Assembly: GCA_910587955.1 (NCBI GenBank)
Contig: CAJUNN010000005.1
Location: 6,600 to 70,599, forward strand
Length of the DNA stretch: 64,000 bases
Reading direction: 5' to 3'
Origin: an uncultured Lachnospiraceae bacterium
Lineage (GTDB): Bacteria > Bacillota > Clostridia > Lachnospirales > Lachnospiraceae
In this document: piece by piece, positions 61,912-64,000 of the stretch
How positions within the stretch are numbered: the first letter of the stretch is position 1
Layout: each line of letters begins with the position of its first letter
Translations under genes and position numbers: made by a program
Notes under the pieces: model-generated
Database searches by the model: none
Told to the model about the DNA's origin: nothing
The model's input: the letters and a program-made list of their open reading frames with translations, nothing else

Positions 61912-63074
61912 CAGCAGATCACCCGCACTTTCAAAACCCCCGGAAGCGCCTCCAGCTTGCGGATCAGCTCCGGACTTACCCGGTTTTCCAGATCAAACAT
62001 GGAATAGGCATAATCCCCCCGGCTCTTGTTGGTCATATTTCCGATGTTGTGGTTTTCCTCACCCAGAATCACCGTAAATTTATTCAGCATATTTTTCACA
62101 TTCTTATGACAGATGGCAATCCGGGCAGGATAGCTGGGCACTCCCATATCGCAGTCCGGATAGTTCACGGAATTTTTAATGTTTCCGTGTTCCAGATAGC
62201 AGCGCACCTCTTTGACTGCCATGCGGGCGCAGTTTTCCTCCGCCTCTTCCGTAGAGGCTCCCAGATGGGGAATTACAATGGTTCCCTTGGCCCCTGCCGT
62301 CACCGGATTGGGGAAATCCGTCACATAGCGCTTCACCTTTCCGGTACGCAGAGCCATTACCATAGCATCCTCATCCACCAGCAGATCCCTGGCAAAATTC
62401 AGGACCACCACGCCTTCTTTCATGCGGTTGATGGCATCCTGATTCAGCATTTTCTTTGTGCTCTCTAAAAGCGGCACATGGATGGTAATATAATCGCACT
62501 CCCGGTAAATATCATCCACGTTGGTAATATGCCGGATATTTCTGGAAAGATTCCAGGCTGCCTCCACGGAAATGTAGGGGTCATATCCCAGCACCTCCAT
62601 GCCCAGGTGGGTAGCCGTGTTGGCCACCTGGACGCCGATGGCTCCAAGGCCGATGATACCCAGCTTCTTTCCCTGGATCTCATGGCCCGCAAACTGCTTC
62701 TTCTGCTTCTCGGAAAGCTTTGCAATCTCCTCGTTCTGCCGCTCGGACTGGACCCAGTTCACGCCTCCTATAATATCCCTGGATGCCATCAGAAGTCCGG
62801 CGATTACCAGCTCCTTCACGCCGTTTGCATTGGCTCCCGGAGTATTGAACACTACAATCCCCTGCTCCGCACACTTTCCCAGGGGAATGTTGTTGACTCC
62901 GGCTCCCGCCCGGGCAATGGTATGTAAATTCTTCGGCAGCTCCATATCGTGCATGGCTGCACTGCGGACCAGGAGCGCATCGGCCTCCTCCAGCTCTTCC
63001 ACCTGGACATACTCCCTGGTAAAGTGATCCAGGCCGAACTTTGCGATTGGATTCAGGCATTTGTATTTATACAT
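61911..63074 (-). CDS. serA: D-3-phosphoglycerate dehydrogenase
   Basis: 387 aa from the ATG at 63074, overlapping the serC stop by 8 bp. NAD-binding GKKLGIIGLGAIGVQVANTA near 138-157, catalytic Arg in NFARDLLVD, Glu/His region HLGASTEEAEENCA. A C-terminal ACT-like domain (about 315-387) may bind serine for feedback control. First step of serine synthesis. Confidence 0.95.
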   Translation of the reverse strand: MYKYKCLNPIAKFGLDHFTREYVQVEELEEADALLVRSAAMHDMELPKNLHTIARAGAGVNNIPLGKCAEQGIVVFNTPGANANGVKELVIAGLLMASRDIIGGVNWVQSERQNEEIAKLSEKQKKQFAGHEIQGKKLGIIGLGAIGVQVANTATHLGMEVLGYDPYISVEAAWNLSRNIRHITNVDDIYRECDYITIHVPLLESTKKMLNQDAINRMKEGVVVLNFARDLLVDEDAMVMALRTGKVKRYVTDFPNPVTAGAKGTIVIPHLGASTEEAEENCARMAVKEVRCYLEHGNIKNSVNYPDCDMGVPSYPARIAICHKNVKNMLNKFTVILGEENHNIGNMTNKSRGDYAYSMFDLENRVSPELIRKLEALPGVLKVRVIC

Positions 63075-64000
63075 GGGCTTTCTTTTCCTCCTCAAATTTT
63101 CTCATAAACTCCACAAGGGCCGAAACGCCCTCCCTCGGCATGGCGTTGTAAATGCTTGCCCGCATGCCGCCCACACTCCGGTGGCCTTTCAGATTGACAA
63201 GACCGGCTTCCGCAGCCGCCTTCACAAATTCCGCATCTGTCTGGGCATCTCCCGTTACAAAGGGCACGTTCATCCAGGAACGGTCTTCCTTTCTTACCGT
63301 TCCCCGGAACAGCCTGCTCTCATCCAGGAAATTATAGAGGAGAGACGCCTTTTCCTCGTTGCGGGCTTTCATGGCCTCCAGGCCTCCCATTCTCTGAATC
63401 CACTTAAATACCTTGCCGCACATATAGATGCAGTAGGCGTTGGGCGTATTGTAAAGGGAATTGGCATCTGCATGGATTTTGTACTTCATATAGGTAGGAG
63501 TTCCCGGCAGGGTATCCTCTGTGATCAGATCTTCCCGGATAATTGCAATCACCATGCCGGCCGGGCCGATATTCTTCTGCACGCCTCCATAAATAAGGCC
63601 GTATTTCTCCACATCCATGGGTTCTGAGAGAAAGCAGGAAGATACATCGGACACAAGAAGCTTTCCTTTGGTATTGGGAAGGGTGTGAAACTTGGTCCCG
63701 TAGATGGTATTGTTCTCGCAGATGTATACATAGTCTGCATCGGGGCTGATATCCAGATCCGAACAGTCCGGGATATAGGAAAAGGTTTCGTCCTCAGAGG
63801 AAGCAATTTTATTGGCCTTCCCGTAAATCTGCGCCTCTTTCCAGGCTTTTTTCGCCCACTGTCCCGTGACAATGTAATCTGCTGTCCGGTTCTTCATCAG
63901 ATTCATGGGGATCATGGCAAACTGCAAATGGGCTCCCCCCTGCAGAAACAGCACTTTATAATGGGCCGGAATGTGCAGCAGATCCCGGATATCCTGCTCC
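63067..64000 (-). CDS. serC: Phosphoserine aminotransferase (partial, runs off right edge)
   Basis: About 311 residues of the C-terminal part; the start lies beyond base 64000. An open reading frame continues to the window end (EQDIRDLLHIPAHYKVLFLQGG), so internal ATG starts are not used. PLP fold with VSDVSSCFLSEPMDVEKYGLIYGGVQKNIGPAG containing the cofactor Lys, and MWMCGKVFKW-like IYMCGKVFKWIQRMGG. Transfers an amino group from glutamate to phosphohydroxypyruvate. Followed by serA. Confidence 0.95.
   Translation of the reverse strand, partial: EQDIRDLLHIPAHYKVLFLQGGAHLQFAMIPMNLMKNRTADYIVTGQWAKKAWKEAQIYGKANKIASSEDETFSYIPDCSDLDISPDADYVYICENNTIYGTKFHTLPNTKGKLLVSDVSSCFLSEPMDVEKYGLIYGGVQKNIGPAGMVIAIIREDLITEDTLPGTPTYMKYKIHADANSLYNTPNAYCIYMCGKVFKWIQRMGGLEAMKARNEEKASLLYNFLDESRLFRGTVRKEDRSWMNVPFVTGDAQTDAEFVKAAAEAGLVNLKGHRSVGGMRASIYNAMPREGVSALVEFMRKFEEEKKAHV

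Overview
The window is a chromosomal segment of a Gram-positive anaerobe, most likely Lachnospiraceae (class Clostridia). The evidence is the family make-up: YesM/YesN two-component pair, DUF5688, DUF6465, YlmC/YmxH and CarD-like proteins, NADP-GDH, an anaerobic cobalt-early cobalamin pathway, strong AGGAGG ribosome binding sites and moderately high GC. No plasmid, prophage, IS element or CRISPR array is visible. Almost everything is read from the minus strand.

1-11.8 kb is an L-arabinose-type sugar module read right to left: AraR-like repressor, araA isomerase, FGGY kinase (araB-like), YesN response regulator, YesM sensor kinase, sugar-binding lipoprotein, ABC ATPase and a permease cut by the window edge. 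11.8-22.4 kb is mixed housekeeping: MscS channel, glgB, HAD phosphatase, ligA, a 23S-type pseudouridine synthase and gdhA. A more AT-rich two-gene AAA ATPase/RloB pair inserted here is a likely phage-defence cassette. 22.5-29.5 kb holds small Lachnospiraceae proteins, a FliD-like serine-rich protein, tRNA-Arg(CCG), two tandem radical SAM genes and efp. 29.6-40.7 kb holds pepP, yqeG, a DMT transporter, nrdR, ylmC, a CarD-like gene, a DUF362 protein, an aldo/keto reductase, glgX, metA and a frameshifted DUF3800 gene.

40.8-59.9 kb is one 19-kb minus-strand cobalamin operon. It has a clear promoter and a cobalamin riboswitch (59.7-59.9 kb), then cbiF, hemA, cbiH, a hemC-cobA-hemD triple fusion, a CobD-type aminotransferase, cbiP, cbiC, cobT, cbiD, cbiG, a cbiJ-cbiE-cbiT fusion, cbiA, cobU, cobS, a second truncated cobU, cobC, cbiB and cobO. 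It joins early tetrapyrrole synthesis to corrin synthesis and nucleotide-loop assembly, but hemL, hemB, cbiL and the cobalt chelatase are not in the window. 60.0-64.0 kb has a DUF6465 protein and a serC-serA-DUF1015 operon cut by the right edge.

The most unusual signal is a dispersed family of roughly 106-bp imperfect palindromes: eight units at six sites, two of them tandem. They sit in the leaders of six minus-strand genes. Their sequence-variable stems keep base pairing by compensatory change, and the unit ends supply the stop-codon region of the upstream gene and the ribosome binding site of the downstream gene. Other points worth following are a promoter-to-terminator unit that looks like a small RNA gene at 40.66-40.79 kb, terminator-like hairpins in the glgX and gdhA leaders, and the paired radical SAM genes.
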